A DNA stretch of 64,000 bases from an uncultured Flavobacteriales bacterium (GTDB taxonomy: Bacteria; Bacteroidota; Bacteroidia; Flavobacteriales_D; Crocinitomicaceae), in assembly GCA_903939755.1 (NCBI GenBank), contig CAJAII010000020.1, positions 62,001-126,000 of the forward strand, given 5' to 3'. Below the pieces are notes generated by a model. That model was given only the letters and a program-made list of their open reading frames with translations. It was not told the origin of the DNA and did not search any database. The position numbers and the translations under genes are program-made. Position 1 is the stretch's first letter. Each line of letters opens with the position of its first letter. Shown here one piece after another: positions 63,881 through 64,000 of the stretch.

Positions 63881-64000
63881 TATAAAAATTTGTTTCTTGA
63901 CGATAAAGATAATCAATAGTTGCCGAAATAACATGTTATTTTTTTTTAATTTCTCAACTTATCAACTTGTAATTTTTAATATTGTAAAAATAACACTTAA

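Overview
The window is chromosomal DNA from a member of the Bacteroidetes, most likely of the Flavobacteriales. Four lines of sequence evidence support this: very AT-rich DNA; several large secreted proteins ending in type IX secretion (T9SS) sorting domains of both type A and type B; repeated TAnnTTTG -7 promoter boxes with few Shine-Dalgarno sites; and lineage variants such as Rho with a long disordered insert, DnaJ with half a zinc finger, endonuclease III without its Fe-S cluster, and a fused E1 alpha/beta 2-oxoacid dehydrogenase. A family-level placement (Crocinitomicaceae-like) is only a guess. No rRNA, tRNA, insertion sequence, CRISPR array or prophage was found.

Layout. 1-7 kb: a truncated SprB-repeat surface protein, yaaA, an FAD oxidoreductase and a large secreted TPR/coiled-coil protein. 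7-9.2 kb: mpl directly followed by a class D beta-lactamase-like gene. 9.2-20.1 kb, almost all minus strand: a membrane protein, rho, a secreted conserved protein, dnaB, nth, a J-domain membrane protein, menE, dnaX (split by a slippery A-run) and a phosphoesterase. 20.3-23.3 kb: a KilA-N gene carrying a 32-bp perfect palindrome, then a secreted repeat protein with an NlpC/P60 hydrolase. 23.4-26.3 kb: a tightly overlapped operon of a PyrR-like phosphoribosyltransferase, murQ, an agmatinase-like ureohydrolase and a membrane protein. 26.5-29.5 kb: a radical SAM/SPASM gene, a T9SS-exported beta-propeller protein behind a cobalamin riboswitch, and a decayed gene. 29.5-40.2 kb: rpsO and pnp, a MopE-repeat surface protein, an M1 peptidase and sppA. 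40.2-47.1 kb: a hairpin-rich intergenic region, a thioredoxin-like gene, E1 alpha/beta, cutC, and grpE-dnaJ-CPBP protease. 47.2-55 kb: an ABC exporter with Ppx/GppA, a sodium/solute symporter and a beta-helix T9SS protein. 55.2-64 kb: a secreted unknown, MscS, thioesterase, DUF1295, MerR, NlpC/P60, a queuosine-precursor-type transporter, msrB-msrA, a type B T9SS protein and a small secreted protein.

Genes that work together. Mpl, MurQ, two NlpC/P60 hydrolases and the beta-lactamase-like protein point to peptidoglycan recycling and remodelling. DnaX, DnaB and Nth are replication and repair. GrpE-DnaJ, MsrA/MsrB and SppA are protein quality control.

Most notable signals: (i) dnaX appears to need a -1 frameshift on an A AAA AAG heptamer to make its long form; (ii) a cobalamin riboswitch with a terminator controls a T9SS-exported beta-propeller with no BtuB beside it; (iii) a class D beta-lactamase with all active-site motifs sits in the mpl transcription unit; (iv) a long perfect palindrome lies inside the KilA-N gene; (v) several genes have the -7 box almost touching the start codon, suggesting leaderless or near-leaderless messages.
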